From positions 1,102,001 to 1,166,000 of the forward strand of contig NZ_CP007511.1 in the NCBI RefSeq assembly GCF_000818015.1: a DNA stretch of 64,000 nt, given 5' to 3'. The DNA is from Stutzerimonas balearica DSM 6083 (GTDB lineage: Bacteria > Pseudomonadota > Gammaproteobacteria > Pseudomonadales > Pseudomonadaceae). Shown here one piece after another: positions 47,725 to 58,647 of this stretch. Position 1 is the stretch's first letter. The number at the start of each line of letters is the position of its first letter. The position numbers and the translations under genes were made by a program. The notes below the pieces were generated by a model that did not search any database, was not told the DNA's origin, and was given only the letters and a program-made list of their open reading frames with translations.

Positions 47725-48465
47725 TTGAGCGCAGAATCCGCCAAGCATGCCCGACATCTGTTGCTCGAGGAATACCGCGGCGTGCTGTCCACGCAGTCGC
47801 AGACAATGCCCGGGTTTCCCTTCGGTTCGGTGGTGCCCTACTGCCTCGACGAGCAGGGCAGGCCATTGATTCTCATCAGTCGGATCGCTCAGCACACGCG
47901 CAATCTCAAGGCCGACCCGCGCTGTTCGCTGCTGGTTGGCGAGCGCGACGCCGAGGACGTGCAGGCCGCCGGCCGTCTGACCCTGCTCGCCGAGGCCCGT
48001 CAGCTGGTCGAGGCCGACGCCATCGACGTGGCCGCACAGCGCTACTACCGGTATTTCCCCGATTCGCGGGATTACCATCGGGTGCACGACTTCGATTTCT
48101 GGGTACTGCAGCCGGTGCGCTGGCGCTACATCGGTGGTTTCGGTGCCATTCACTGGCTCGAGCAGGTCGCCCTGGCCAATCCCTTTGCCGGTGAGGGCGG
48201 CGCGGTGGAACGCTCGATGGTCGAGCATATGAACGAAGACCATGCGGCGGCCATCGCCCATTACGTGCGCGAGGCTGGCCTGCCGCAGGAGCCCAAGGCC
48301 AGCCTGGTGGGCATCGACAGCGAGGGCTTCCATCTGCGCATCGGCCAGCGCCTGTTCTGGCTCGCCTTTGCCGAGCCCTGCGCGACGCCCCAGGCGGTAC
48401 GTCAGGCGCTGGTGGCAATGGCGCGCGCGAGTCGTTCAGCTGGGCTTCAGGCTGGCGAGGAATAA
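47725..48465 (+). CDS. HugZ family pyridoxamine-phosphate-oxidase-like protein
   Basis: This is a 246-residue protein with an FMN-binding split-barrel (about 1-145; SVVPYCLDEQGRPLILISRI, YYRYFPDSRDYHRVHDFDFW) and a C-terminal DUF2470 domain (about 165-240; MVEHMNEDHAAAIAHY). HugZ proteins bind or degrade haem in some pathogens. The start appears to be TTG 47725, with GAGG 9 bases upstream; the long upstream frame is antisense to the SDR gene. The haem role is an inference from the family. Confidence 0.85.
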   Translation: MSAESAKHARHLLLEEYRGVLSTQSQTMPGFPFGSVVPYCLDEQGRPLILISRIAQHTRNLKADPRCSLLVGERDAEDVQAAGRLTLLAEARQLVEADAIDVAAQRYYRYFPDSRDYHRVHDFDFWVLQPVRWRYIGGFGAIHWLEQVALANPFAGEGGAVERSMVEHMNEDHAAAIAHYVREAGLPQEPKASLVGIDSEGFHLRIGQRLFWLAFAEPCATPQAVRQALVAMARASRSAGLQAGEE

Positions 48466-48562
48466 TCCGGTTACAGGCTGCAGGGGCGTCGGCTTGAATT
48501 CACCCGCTGCCGCCGTCATCTATCGCTCACTGGAAGCCGGTTGCTTCCGTCAAGGATTCTCG

Positions 48563-49021
48563 ATGCGAATATTCATGTTGCTGTTCCTGCTGTTTCCGCT
48601 CGCCGAGCTTTTTCTGCTGATCAAGGTCGGCAGTGAAATCGGCGCGCTGGCCACCATTCTGTTGCTGATCATTAGCGGCCTGGCCGGCATTCTGCTGATG
48701 CGCCTGGCGGGCTTTGCCACCGCCTGGCGCGCCCGCGAACGGCTGGCGCGTGGCGAGCTGCCCGAGCGCGAGATGCTCGAGGGGCTGATGATGGCGGTCG
48801 GTGGTGGGCTGCTGTTCCTGCCCGGTTTCATCAGCGACGTGCTGGCGCTGGTCATTCTTTTCCCGCCGACCCGCAAGCTGCTGTTCGGCTTCTTTGTCCG
48901 GCGGCTCGAGGCTCAGGCCGAGCGCCGGCGCGCCTTTGCCGACGACCTGCAGGCACGCTCCGCGCCACAGCGACCGAATGTGATCGAGGGCGAGTACGAA
49001 CGCCGCGATCGCGACCAGTGA
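48563..49021 (+). CDS. fxsA: FxsA family membrane protein
   Basis: This is a 152-residue inner-membrane protein with four hydrophobic segments (starting MRIFMLLFLLFPLAELFLLI, then LATILLLIISGLAGILLMR) and a charged C-terminal tail. E. coli FxsA suppresses the phage T7 exclusion caused by the F plasmid when overproduced. The start ATG 48563 has AAGGA about 6 bases upstream. It lies upstream of groES behind its own terminator, the order seen in pseudomonads. Confidence 0.9.
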   Translation: MRIFMLLFLLFPLAELFLLIKVGSEIGALATILLLIISGLAGILLMRLAGFATAWRARERLARGELPEREMLEGLMMAVGGGLLFLPGFISDVLALVILFPPTRKLLFGFFVRRLEAQAERRRAFADDLQARSAPQRPNVIEGEYERRDRDQ

Positions 49022-49033
49022 TCGTCCCGTCCG

Positions 49034-49061
49034 ACCGGCATGCCTTGGCATGCCGGTTTTC
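49034..49061 (+). terminator. Terminator of fxsA
   Basis: An 11-bp perfect stem (ACCGGCATGCC / GGCATGCCGGT) with a two-base loop is followed by TTTTCTTTT. It separates fxsA from the heat-shock promoter. Confidence 0.9.
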
Positions 49062-49093
49062 TTTTGCGCGCCACGAAATTTTCATCGGCAGCC

Positions 49094-49121
49094 CTTGAAA
49101 TACCCTGGCGCGCCCGCATGT
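49094..49121 (+). promoter_or_regulatory. Sigma-32 heat-shock promoter of groES-groEL
   Basis: CTTGAAA at 49094-49100 and CCGCATGT at 49114-49121, separated by 13 bases, match the sigma-32 consensus (CTTGAAA, CCCCATNT; one mismatch). It lies about 145 bases before groES, leaving a long untranslated leader. Confidence 0.85.
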
Positions 49122-49265
49122 AGCGGTCACCGCAAGGTCGCTGTCGTACCGACAGTCCGTTTTTCGCGGCTCGCTCCTGGCGAGTCGCAACCGGCGAAGC
49201 CGGTATTTGCCAACCCGCCGATGAAGATCATCGGCATGGAACCACTCTACTAGGAGAGATCGACA

Positions 49266-49559
49266 ATGAAGCTTCGTCCTCTGCATGACCGCGTCGTGAT
49301 TCGTCGCAGCGAAGAAGAAACCAAGACTGCAGGCGGTATCGTCCTGCCGGGTTCCGCTGCCGAGAAGCCGAATCAGGGTGAGGTCGTCGCTGTCGGCGCT
49401 GGCCGTCTGCTGGACAACGGCGAAGTTCGTCCGCTGACCGTCAAGGTTGGTGACAAGGTGGTATTCGGCCCTTACTCGGGCAGCAACACCGTCAAGGTCG
49501 ACGGCGAAGACCTGCTGGTGATGAGCGAGAACGAAATCCTCGCCGTCGTCGAAGCCTGA
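49266..49559 (+). CDS. groES: Co-chaperonin GroES
   Basis: This 97-residue 10-kDa chaperonin caps Gro[22 protein letters not shown] opens the protein, the mobile loop [13 protein letters not shown] is intact, and the roof and C-terminal [18 protein letters not shown] are normal. GGAG precedes the ATG. First gene of the groESL operon. Confidence 0.98.
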   Translation: MKLRPLHDRVVIRRSEEETKTAGGIVLPGSAAEKPNQGEVVAVGAGRLLDNGEVRPLTVKVGDKVVFGPYSGSNTVKVDGEDLLVMSENEILAVVEA

Positions 49560-49595
49560 TTCGCGCAAATCTCCGTCTGATAATTCAAGAATTGA

Positions 49596-51248
<1,653 letters not shown>

Positions 51249-51272
51249 GTCGCTGAGCCCTCGCTCCAGAAG

Positions 51273-51298
51273 AACCCCGCCTCGTGCGGGGTTTTTCT
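51273..51298 (+). terminator. Terminator of groESL
   Basis: An 8-bp stem (AACCCCGC / GCGGGGTT) with a 5-base loop is followed by a T run, 24 bases past the groEL stop. Confidence 0.92.
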
Positions 51299-51404
51299 TT
51301 TTGTGGCGGATTGTTTTCAGGCAGACGACCGTCGGTCGCAAAGTTGGCGGCACGAAAACCCCTGGGCTAGGGTCAATAAAGCCCCACTCTCAAGGACTTG
51401 CGCG

Positions 51405-51635
51405 ATGAAGCTTGAAATTGCACGAGGAGTTTTCCTCGTCGGCGCCCTTGGCGTCGCATCGCTGTGCTTCGCGGCGTGGAACCAGCCCTCGCCGGGCGTG
51501 GTGCGCGGCAACCTGGACCGCGACCATTGCCCGATACCCGCCGGCATGCGGGTCGAGACGCTGCAGGTTCGCCCCGACGCCGACCTGCTGCTGTTCCTCT
51601 ACGGCATGTCCCAGCAACTGGGCGTGCGCGGCTGA
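51405..51635 (+). CDS. Small protein with an N-terminal signal or anchor
   Basis: This 76-residue protein begins MKLEIARGVFLVGALGVASL, a hydrophobic signal or anchor, followed by a short hydrophilic part (HCPIPAGMRVETLQVRPDAD). I do not recognise it. CAAGGA lies 8 bases before the ATG, and the codon pattern looks coding. It is convergent with the chemoreceptor gene. Confidence 0.6.
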   Translation: MKLEIARGVFLVGALGVASLCFAAWNQPSPGVVRGNLDRDHCPIPAGMRVETLQVRPDADLLLFLYGMSQQLGVRG

Positions 51636-51654
51636 ACCAGCCTGCGCGCGGCGA

Positions 51655-53277
51655 TCAACCGCCCAGGCGGGCGGTGACCTCGTTGAGCTGCGTGGCCAGG
51701 CCGTGGAGGTTGCGGCTGGCGCTCTCGGTGCGTTCGACGTTGTGCTGGTTGGCGTCGGCGATGGCGGTGATCTCGGTCAGATTGCGCGAGATGTCCTCGA
51801 CCACCGACGTCTGCTCTTCTGCCGCCGTGGCGATCTGCCGGTTCATGTCGCGGATGGCTTCGACCGCCTGGCTGATCTGCTGGAGCGATTGGCCCGCTTC
51901 GGTCACTTGCGCGAGGCCAGCGTCGCTGTGCTGGCGCGTGTTGTCGATCGCGCTCACGGCATCCGTCGCACCGTTCTGGACGGCGGCAATGATCTGGTGA
52001 ATCTCCGCGGTGGACTCGGCAGTCCGCTGCGCCAGGGTGCGTACCTCGTCCGCGACCACGGCAAAGCCGCGTCCGGCCTCGCCGGCACGCGCCGCTTCGA
52101 TGGCCGCGTTGAGCGCCAGCAGGTTGGTCTGGTCGGCGATCCCGCGGATCACGTCGAGCACCTTGCCGATACGGCCGGTATCGTCTTCCAGCTGGCCGAT
52201 GACCGCGCTGGTGGCGGCGATCTCGCTGCTCATACGGCTGATGGTGTCGATGGTCGCGTTCATCACCGCCTCGCTGCGATGCGCCGAATCATCGGCGGCG
52301 TCGGCTGCCTGGGCGGCTTCGGCGGCATGACGGGAGACCTCCTGCGCCGTCGCGGACATCTCGTGCATCGCCGTCGCGACCTGGTCGGTACGGCTGAATT
52401 GCTCGCGCGCACCCCCGGCCATCTGCGCGGCGATGCCGCTCAGCTCGCCGCTCGCGCCATCCAGGTCGGCGGAACTCTTGCGCAGCTGGGCAAAGGTGTC
52501 GGCAAGGAAATCGCGCAGCGTATTGGCGGCCCGGGCCAGTTGCCCAAGCTCGTCGCGCCGCGAGACGTCAAGTCGTGCGCCGAAGCGACCGTGGCTGAGT
52601 TCGGTGACATGGCCGATGAGCATGCCAATGGGGGCGATCAGGTTGCGGTTGACCAGCCACAGGCTGAGCAGGGCGACCAGCACACTGGCGATCAGCATCA
52701 GCAGCGGGCCGGCCAGGGCGGCTGTCTCGGCGCTGTCACGGATGGCGCTTGAGGATTGCGCGGCCTTGGCGGCGAGCTTGTCGACCAGCTCGCTCAGCTG
52801 GCTGCTGGTGGCACGGTCAATACCGGCGACCGCTCGATCGCCGGCCCGTGGATCATTGCCGGCGGCGGCGAACGCATCCAGCCCCTGGCGATAGGCCTGG
52901 CCCAGCCGGCCATGCTCGTCGCGCAGTGAACTCACGGTGGCGCTGAGTGCCGGGTCGTCGGCGACCTGCTGCAACAGCTCGCCGAGCAAACGCTGGACCT
53001 TTGCCTCCTGATCCTGGAACTGCTGCCAGTAGCGGGTACGCTGGGCGTCGTCCTGGCCACGCAGCAGCACGTTCTTCCACTCCTGAACCTGCGTCTTGAA
53101 TTCGAGGTTGACCTGCTCGATCAGCTGCGATTCGCGGATCGGGCCGTCAAGCAGCTCGGCGAACTCGCTCACCTGGCGCGACAGCAGTTGGGTACACAGC
53201 AGGGCGATGCAGAGCAGCACCAGCAAGCTGCCGGCGATCAGGCCGAGCAACTTCGCGCGCAGCGACGTTTGGAACAT
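51655..53277 (-). CDS. Methyl-accepting chemotaxis protein
   Basis: This is a 540-residue chemoreceptor. TM1 (about 9-31), a helical periplasmic four-helix-bundle type sensor domain (about 32-186), TM2 (about 188-210), HAMP, then the cytoplasmic coiled coil with the conserved hairpin tip ([36 protein letters not shown]). No C-terminal NWETF pentapeptide, so it relies on others for CheR docking. The ligand is unknown. It stands alone with no che genes beside it. Confidence 0.93.
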   Translation of the reverse strand: MFQTSLRAKLLGLIAGSLLVLLCIALLCTQLLSRQVSEFAELLDGPIRESQLIEQVNLEFKTQVQEWKNVLLRGQDDAQRTRYWQQFQDQEAKVQRLLGELLQQVADDPALSATVSSLRDEHGRLGQAYRQGLDAFAAAGNDPRAGDRAVAGIDRATSSQLSELVDKLAAKAAQSSSAIRDSAETAALAGPLLMLIASVLVALLSLWLVNRNLIAPIGMLIGHVTELSHGRFGARLDVSRRDELGQLARAANTLRDFLADTFAQLRKSSADLDGASGELSGIAAQMAGGAREQFSRTDQVATAMHEMSATAQEVSRHAAEAAQAADAADDSAHRSEAVMNATIDTISRMSSEIAATSAVIGQLEDDTGRIGKVLDVIRGIADQTNLLALNAAIEAARAGEAGRGFAVVADEVRTLAQRTAESTAEIHQIIAAVQNGATDAVSAIDNTRQHSDAGLAQVTEAGQSLQQISQAVEAIRDMNRQIATAAEEQTSVVEDISRNLTEITAIADANQHNVERTESASRNLHGLATQLNEVTARLGG

Positions 53278-53355
53278 GGAAACGAGACCTCGATACGTCT
53301 TGGAGGGGCGGCTGCCCGACGCAGAATGGGTCGGCCGGGCAGGCGGGAACTTGAA

Positions 53356-54450
53356 TCAGGCCAGCCGCAGATGGTTGTCCCAGAGCCCGGCTGGCAGCGC
53401 CAGTGGCTCGGCGGCGATGCGCTCGCCTCGGCAATCGAACAGTCGACAGCGGCCTTGCCCGGAGCTGACGACGAAGCCGTCGGCAACGGCGGCAACGCCC
53501 GCGCAGTCCGGCAGGTGCACTTGCTGGCGCAGCGTCGCGCTGTCGAGGTCCCAGAAGAACACGCTATTGCCGCGCGGCGCGGTGACCGCCAGCAGGCGCA
53601 GCTCGTCGTGGATCGCCAGGCTCGCGGTGTACTGGCGCATGGTCTGGCGCACGTCCTCGCCCAGCGGGAAGGGCTGAAACGCCTGGCCGGGGCGCTTGAT
53701 CGCGACCAGCGGCGCGTGATCGAGTGGGTCGCCCTCGTATTGCTGGCCTGAAACCACAGTGCCGTCGGCGGCCACGGCCAGGTGTCGTACGCTGTTCATC
53801 CGCTCCGGCAGTTGTTCCTTGCTGACCAGGGTGCCGTCCCGGCGCAGCAGCACCAGGCTGGGCTCCATCGCGTCGAGATTCATCATCTCGCGGCTGTCGG
53901 CTTCGGTGCGGATGCCGCCGTTGGCGATCACCAGCGTCTCGCCGTCCGGCATCCAGAGCAGCTGGTGCGGGCCGATGCCGTGGGTGGCATGCTCGCCGAC
54001 GCGTTGCAGGCGCCGTTCCTCGACCCGGTAGGCGCCAAGCACGCCGCGGCCGGCATCGGTGGTGTCGTTTTCGGTGCTGTAGAACCAGTCGCCGCTGGCA
54101 TGAAACACGCCATGGCCGTAGAAATGCCGGTCCGCGGGGGCGGCAAGCACCTGCAGCAAGGTGCCGTCGCGGCTGTCGAGCAGGTAGCTTTCACGGCTGG
54201 GCCGGCGCCCGACGAACACCACCAGCGGCAGGTGCGGATGGGCGTAGACGTCGTGGCAACGTTCCTTGACCGGCGTGGCGAACACGCGGCTGCCATCGAG
54301 GCGATAGCCAACGGCATAGTGGCGACCGTCCGCGCCGTCGCGAGCGGAGAAGAGCGTCGGTGCGTGGCCCTGGCGCGAGAGCGTCCAGCCACCGACGGCG
54401 CCTGCGGCGAGCAGGGCCGAGCCAAGGCCGAGCAGGGTGCGGCGCTTCAT
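53356..54450 (-). CDS. DUF1513 exported beta-propeller protein
   Basis: This is a 364-residue protein with a twin-arginine-like signal (MKRRTLLGLGSALLAAGAVG) and repeated beta strands (HPHLPLVVFVGRRPSRESY, GIGPHQLLWMPDGETLVIANGG) consistent with a beta-propeller. It is the last gene of the icmP operon, two bases after the imelysin-like gene. DUF1513 proteins commonly sit in imelysin operons; the biochemical role is unknown. Confidence 0.85.
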   Translation of the reverse strand: MKRRTLLGLGSALLAAGAVGGWTLSRQGHAPTLFSARDGADGRHYAVGYRLDGSRVFATPVKERCHDVYAHPHLPLVVFVGRRPSRESYLLDSRDGTLLQVLAAPADRHFYGHGVFHASGDWFYSTENDTTDAGRGVLGAYRVEERRLQRVGEHATHGIGPHQLLWMPDGETLVIANGGIRTEADSREMMNLDAMEPSLVLLRRDGTLVSKEQLPERMNSVRHLAVAADGTVVSGQQYEGDPLDHAPLVAIKRPGQAFQPFPLGEDVRQTMRQYTASLAIHDELRLLAVTAPRGNSVFFWDLDSATLRQQVHLPDCAGVAAVADGFVVSSGQGRCRLFDCRGERIAAEPLALPAGLWDNHLRLA

Positions 54451-54452
54451 GC

Positions 54453-55529
54453 TCAGTCTCCGTCGTGGGCGTTGAAGCCGATCTGCACGCCGAGGGCGCG
54501 GGCCAGCTCGGTCTGGTGCAGGCGATGCAGCGCGTCGAGCTGCTTGTACAGCGCGGACAGCTGATCACGCCCTTCGGCCTCGGCGAGGCGCTCGGCAAAG
54601 GGGGGCTGCACGGCGGCGATCCCGGCTCGCAGTTCGGCGTAACCCTGGTCGATGCGTTCGGCGAGCGGGCTCTGGCTGTCGTCGAGCAAGGCGCGCAGGC
54701 CATTGCCCTGGTCGCCTTGCCAGAGTCGCTGCGCTGCGGCGAGCGCTGCATCCAGGCTGGCGAGGGTGGTGTCGCTGCGCCAGCCTTCGGCCTGGAACGG
54801 CTGCGGGTGTCCCTTGGTCTGCCGGCCGAGCGGGGCGCCGAGCTTCTTCTTCAGCCCGTCGAGCGCATTGACCTGCACGCGCAGCAACTCGGCGACCGCC
54901 TCGCGTGGCTCGGCATAGCGGCTGCTGGGAAACTCCAGCAATTGAGCGGCCATGCCTTCCTTGGCCTTCCACTGCTCGACGATGCCTGCCGAGAGGCGCT
55001 GCTGGTGCTCGCCGATGGCCACCAGCAAGGGGCAATAGCGCGCCCGTGTGGCAGGCTCGGAAATGGCCAGATCGGGATCGAACAGGATGTATTCGTAGGC
55101 GGTCAGCCCCTGGACGACCACGCTCGCTTCGTCGAGATCGGCGCGCGTCAGGTCCGGCTTGTCATCCAGCAGGCGATTGACCTGGCGTGCGACCAGGTTC
55201 TTCTTGTCCGGCCAGAACTGCACCTGCCAGGCCGTATTGCCTTCGCCCAACGGGCCGATCAGCAAAGGTTGCAGCCCGGCCCAGGCGGTCTGTGCCTCGA
55301 CGAAGGCCTGCCGCGCCTGATCCAGCGGTTCGTTTTCGGCGCAGAAGGCGATGGCACTGGCGGCCAGGCGGCGGTCGGTTTCCGCCCAATCGACGTAGGC
55401 CGGCAGCAGCACCTGTTCGGTCAGCGCCTTGCTGGTTTCGGCGAACGGGTCGGCAGGGCTGCAGGCAGTGAGCAACAGGCTGCCGAGCAGGGCGCCGGTG
55501 ATACCGCCAAGTACGGGTCTGAGTGCCAT
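54453..55529 (-). CDS. Imelysin-like lipoprotein with a degenerate GxHxxE motif
   Basis: This is a 358-residue lipoprotein (signal peptide with lipobox LTAC, Cys23) of the imelysin helical-bundle family. The family motif GxHxxE, which in IcmP-type members lines a possible metal site, reads G141-L-T143-A-Y-E146, with the His replaced by Thr. This suggests loss or change of metal binding. It lies between the di-haem protein and the DUF1513 protein in one operon, so it probably shares the iron-related role of the unit. Confidence 0.85.
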   Translation of the reverse strand: MALRPVLGGITGALLGSLLLTACSPADPFAETSKALTEQVLLPAYVDWAETDRRLAASAIAFCAENEPLDQARQAFVEAQTAWAGLQPLLIGPLGEGNTAWQVQFWPDKKNLVARQVNRLLDDKPDLTRADLDEASVVVQGLTAYEYILFDPDLAISEPATRARYCPLLVAIGEHQQRLSAGIVEQWKAKEGMAAQLLEFPSSRYAEPREAVAELLRVQVNALDGLKKKLGAPLGRQTKGHPQPFQAEGWRSDTTLASLDAALAAAQRLWQGDQGNGLRALLDDSQSPLAERIDQGYAELRAGIAAVQPPFAERLAEAEGRDQLSALYKQLDALHRLHQTELARALGVQIGFNAHDGD

Positions 55530-55593
55530 GGTTCCTCTTCAGGCCGGTGTTTCCGGCGGGCTGTGCCGCAGCGAGCGGGCTGCGGCGGGTGGG

Positions 55594-57012
55594 TCAGAGC
55601 GATTCCAGAAAGCGCAGCAGTGCGGCGCGTTCGGTCTGGTCGAAGGTCAGCACGGTCTGGCGCGCCGCTTCGGCTTCGCCACCATGCCAGAGAATCGCCT
55701 CCATGAGATTGCGCGCACGACCATCATGGAGAAAGCGGGTATGTCCGCTGACCGCCTGGGTCAGGCCGACTCCCCAGAGCGGTGGGGTGCGCCACTCGCG
55801 GCCGGTGGCCTCGAACTCCGGGCGGCCATCGGCGAGCCCATCGCCCATGTCATGCAGCAGCAAGTCGGTATAGGGGCGAAAGACCTGTCCTGCCAACTCC
55901 GGCTCGACACCGCTGCTGGCGGTGGTGAACTGCGGCGTATGGCAATTCTGGCAACCGGCGCGATGGAACAGGCGCTTGCCGGCCAGAACCTCGGGATGAT
56001 CGACGTCGCGTCGCATCGGTACGCCGAGGTTGCGGGTGTAGAACAGAACCTGCGCCAGAATAGAGTCACTGACCTCCGGCTCGCCACCATGCGGCATCTC
56101 GGCACAGGCGCTCTGCGCATCGGTGCAGCTGCTGCCGCTGAACAGGCTGGTGCTCAGGCCCATGTCGTTGAAGAAGGCGTCGGCATTCTGCTGGTTCAGC
56201 GTCGGTTGCCCGGCCTTCCAGCCGAAGCGACCGATCACGGTGTCACCGCTGACCTGGTCGTAGACCCGGTTCGGTCGCCCGGAGATTCCGTCACCGTCTC
56301 GGTCCTCCGGGTCGGCATTGGCCAGCAGCGCCTGTTCCGGAATTGCCTCGAGCAAGCCCAGGCCGATCATCTGCGGGGCGGTGCGCAGCGAGAACAGCGT
56401 GTCGGGGTGCAGCGGGCCATAACCCAGCTCGCTGAGCTGCAGTATCGGTGAGCGCAGTTCGACCTCGTGACCATCGGCGAAGCGAACCCGCCGGGTCTCG
56501 TACCGCAGGCGCACGCGAGCCTCGGGGGCGATGCCGGGAATGGCCATGTCCTGTAGTTGGCCACCGTAGGTCGGCTCCGGTGCAATGCCCCGCTGGCGCA
56601 CGACCTCGCTGTGCTCGGGCCCGGCGGGTATCGACAGGCGCACCAGCATCGACACGGCGCTGGTCGCGGTTTCATCCGGTGCATGCCCGCGACCATCCTT
56701 GATGTGGCAGCTCTGGCAGGCATTGGTGTTCAGTAGGGGGCCCAGTCCGTCGCGCGCTGTCGTCGACGCCGGTGCGATCACCCAGGGGTTGCGGAAGAAA
56801 CTGTTGCCGACGCTGAAGTCCAGCCGGCGCATGGGAGAGAGATTCGCCGACGGCTGCGAGAAGGCGTTCTGATCGTACTGCCTGACGCTGGTCGCGCCGC
56901 CACTGAAGGCCTCGCCGGGTTCGGCCGCGGCGAAGCGATCGGGCGCTTTATCGCAGGCGCTGATTCCGAGGGTGACGAGAGCGGCGAGAGACAGACGAGC
57001 GAGGAGGGGCAT
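55594..57012 (-). CDS. Di-haem cytochrome c-type lipoprotein (DUF1111)
   Basis: This is a 472-residue exported lipoprotein (lipobox ISAC, Cys20) with two CXXCH haem sites, CQSCH (in NTNACQSCHIKDG) and CQNCH (in HRAGCQNCHTPQF). It belongs to the thiol-oxidoreductase-like DUF1111 family, related to di-haem peroxidases. Other conserved parts are SILAQVLFYTRNLGVP and FLHDGRARNLMEAILWHGGE. Located between icmP and the imelysin-like gene. Its electron partner and substrate are unknown. Confidence 0.9.
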   Translation of the reverse strand: MPLLARLSLAALVTLGISACDKAPDRFAAAEPGEAFSGGATSVRQYDQNAFSQPSANLSPMRRLDFSVGNSFFRNPWVIAPASTTARDGLGPLLNTNACQSCHIKDGRGHAPDETATSAVSMLVRLSIPAGPEHSEVVRQRGIAPEPTYGGQLQDMAIPGIAPEARVRLRYETRRVRFADGHEVELRSPILQLSELGYGPLHPDTLFSLRTAPQMIGLGLLEAIPEQALLANADPEDRDGDGISGRPNRVYDQVSGDTVIGRFGWKAGQPTLNQQNADAFFNDMGLSTSLFSGSSCTDAQSACAEMPHGGEPEVSDSILAQVLFYTRNLGVPMRRDVDHPEVLAGKRLFHRAGCQNCHTPQFTTASSGVEPELAGQVFRPYTDLLLHDMGDGLADGRPEFEATGREWRTPPLWGVGLTQAVSGHTRFLHDGRARNLMEAILWHGGEAEAARQTVLTFDQTERAALLRFLESL

Positions 57013-57141
57013 GACGATCGGGGATGGCGAAACGAAGGCTTAATCTTAGCAGGCTAAGCGAGCTTGAATAAGAGCTGTTTTCATTTATCCAGGGCTTGCG
57101 CGGGGCAAGCGGGGGCGCGGATTGCCCGCACCCCCTGGCGG

Positions 57142-58476
57142 TTAGAACTGATGGTCGGCGGTATCCGGATTCAGGTCGGAGATGCCCAGCGCAGCGGCGG
57201 CCTGCTCGATGGCGGCAGTCTGCTTGACCAGCGCGGCGATGGCGTTACGCACCTTTTCCTGGCCCTCGGCGTTGTCTGCGGCGATCAGCTGGTCGAAGGC
57301 CTCGCCTTGCTCGGCGCTGGCGACAAGAACCTGAAGCTTGGCTTCGGTGCTCTCCAGATCGGTCTTCAATGTACTGTCGACCTCCGGGCTGTTGGCGGCT
57401 ACTAGCGACGACAGGCTCGGGCCGGTCAGGGTGCTGCCATCGATACGCTGATACTCGCCCAGATACACGTTGCGGATGCCCTTGGCGTTGTAGAAGTGCG
57501 AGTTGTGCGTGTTGTCGCTGAAGCAGTCATGCTCGTCTTCGGTGGAATTCGCCTCCAGCGCCACCTTCATCCGCTCGCCGGCGAGCTCGCCGAGCGACAG
57601 GCTGCCCATGCCAAAGAGCATCTTGCGCAGGCCGTTCTTGGCAGGTTCGGCGAGCAGAGAGGCTCGGTAGTTGCCATCGTTGCCAGCCTTCCATTGCTCG
57701 ACCATTTCGGCCAGGTCGCTGACCAGGAGCTCGGTCGCCGCTTTCAGGTAGGCGCGACGACGGTCGCAGTTGCCGCCGGTGCAGCCTTCGCCCTCTACGA
57801 AATCGCTGACCGGACGCTGGCCGGCGCCGGGGTTGGTGCCGTTGAGGTCCTGGCCCCAGAGCAGAAATTCGATGGCGTGGTAGCCGGTGGCGACGTTCGC
57901 TTCGGACCCCGCCAGTTCATTGAGGCTGGCCAGCTTCTCGCCGGTGATCTCGCTGATGTCGATCTTGTCTTCGCCGATCTGGATCTCGCGGTTGGCGATG
58001 ATGTTGGCGGTGGCGCCCGGGTTGCCCAGGGCATGCTGGTAGTCGCCTTGCACGTAGTCGATCAGCCCCTCGTCCAGCGGCCACGCATTGAGCTGGCCTT
58101 CCCAGTCATCGACCACCGGGTTGCCGAAGCGGAACACCTCGGTCTGCATGTAGGGCACGCGCGCGGCCAGCCAGGCCTGCTTGGCGGCATCCAGCGCCTG
58201 CTCGTTGGGGTTGGCGAGCAGGGCGTCGACCGCGTCCTGCAGCTTCACGCCGGCGGCATGCGCATCGCTGAAGATCGCCAGCGCGAGATCGGCGTAATGT
58301 TCGACCACGGCCTTGGCTGCGGCCTGGTCGAGCTTGGCGGCCTGGTCGGCGGCCGGTGCCTGGGTGGTCGCTTCGGGCGCAGCGGTCTGGTTGTAGGGCT
58401 CTTCCTTCTCGCAGCCTGCCAGGGAGACAGCAACGGCCAGCAGGGTAACGGTTGCCCAAGTGGGGGTGCGTAGCAT
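57142..58476 (-). CDS. icmP: Imelysin-family lipoprotein (IcmP-like)
   Basis: This is a 444-residue outer-membrane-type lipoprotein (MLRTPTWATVTLLAVAVSLA then GC, Cys22). The GxHxxE motif is intact (G198-Y-H200-A-I-E203 in GYHAIEFLLWGQD). P. aeruginosa IcmP (PA4370, from memory) was described as an insulin-cleaving metalloprotease; family members are iron-regulated, and a role in iron handling is more likely. The start is ATG 58476 with AAGGA about 8 bases upstream; upstream in-frame starts lack support. First gene of the operon, with a Fur-like box upstream. Confidence 0.92.
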   Translation of the reverse strand: MLRTPTWATVTLLAVAVSLAGCEKEEPYNQTAAPEATTQAPAADQAAKLDQAAAKAVVEHYADLALAIFSDAHAAGVKLQDAVDALLANPNEQALDAAKQAWLAARVPYMQTEVFRFGNPVVDDWEGQLNAWPLDEGLIDYVQGDYQHALGNPGATANIIANREIQIGEDKIDISEITGEKLASLNELAGSEANVATGYHAIEFLLWGQDLNGTNPGAGQRPVSDFVEGEGCTGGNCDRRRAYLKAATELLVSDLAEMVEQWKAGNDGNYRASLLAEPAKNGLRKMLFGMGSLSLGELAGERMKVALEANSTEDEHDCFSDNTHNSHFYNAKGIRNVYLGEYQRIDGSTLTGPSLSSLVAANSPEVDSTLKTDLESTEAKLQVLVASAEQGEAFDQLIAADNAEGQEKVRNAIAALVKQTAAIEQAAAALGISDLNPDTADHQF

Positions 58477-58540
58477 GAGCGGGGTCCTTTTGCGTTCGAA
58501 CATCGGCCTCAGTCGAGGATGCCGTAGGGACAGTAATAAT

Positions 58541-58559
58541 GCGAAAGATTTGCATTTTG
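58541..58559 (-). promoter_or_regulatory. Candidate Fur box upstream of icmP
   Basis: A 19-base site matches 11 of 19 positions of GATAATGATAATCATTATC and overlaps an imperfect dyad AATGC-N9-GCATT at 58538-58556. It lies 65-83 bases upstream of the icmP start in a short AT-rich patch. Iron control of this operon in P. aeruginosa supports it. Confidence 0.5.
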
Positions 58560-58647
58560 TGCAAAGGCAATGCGTGAGCCGCCTCTCCGTCATCTTGCCG
58601 GCCGACCGTTAGAATGCTGGCCATTCGACTGCGCTGGAGGCGCCCCC

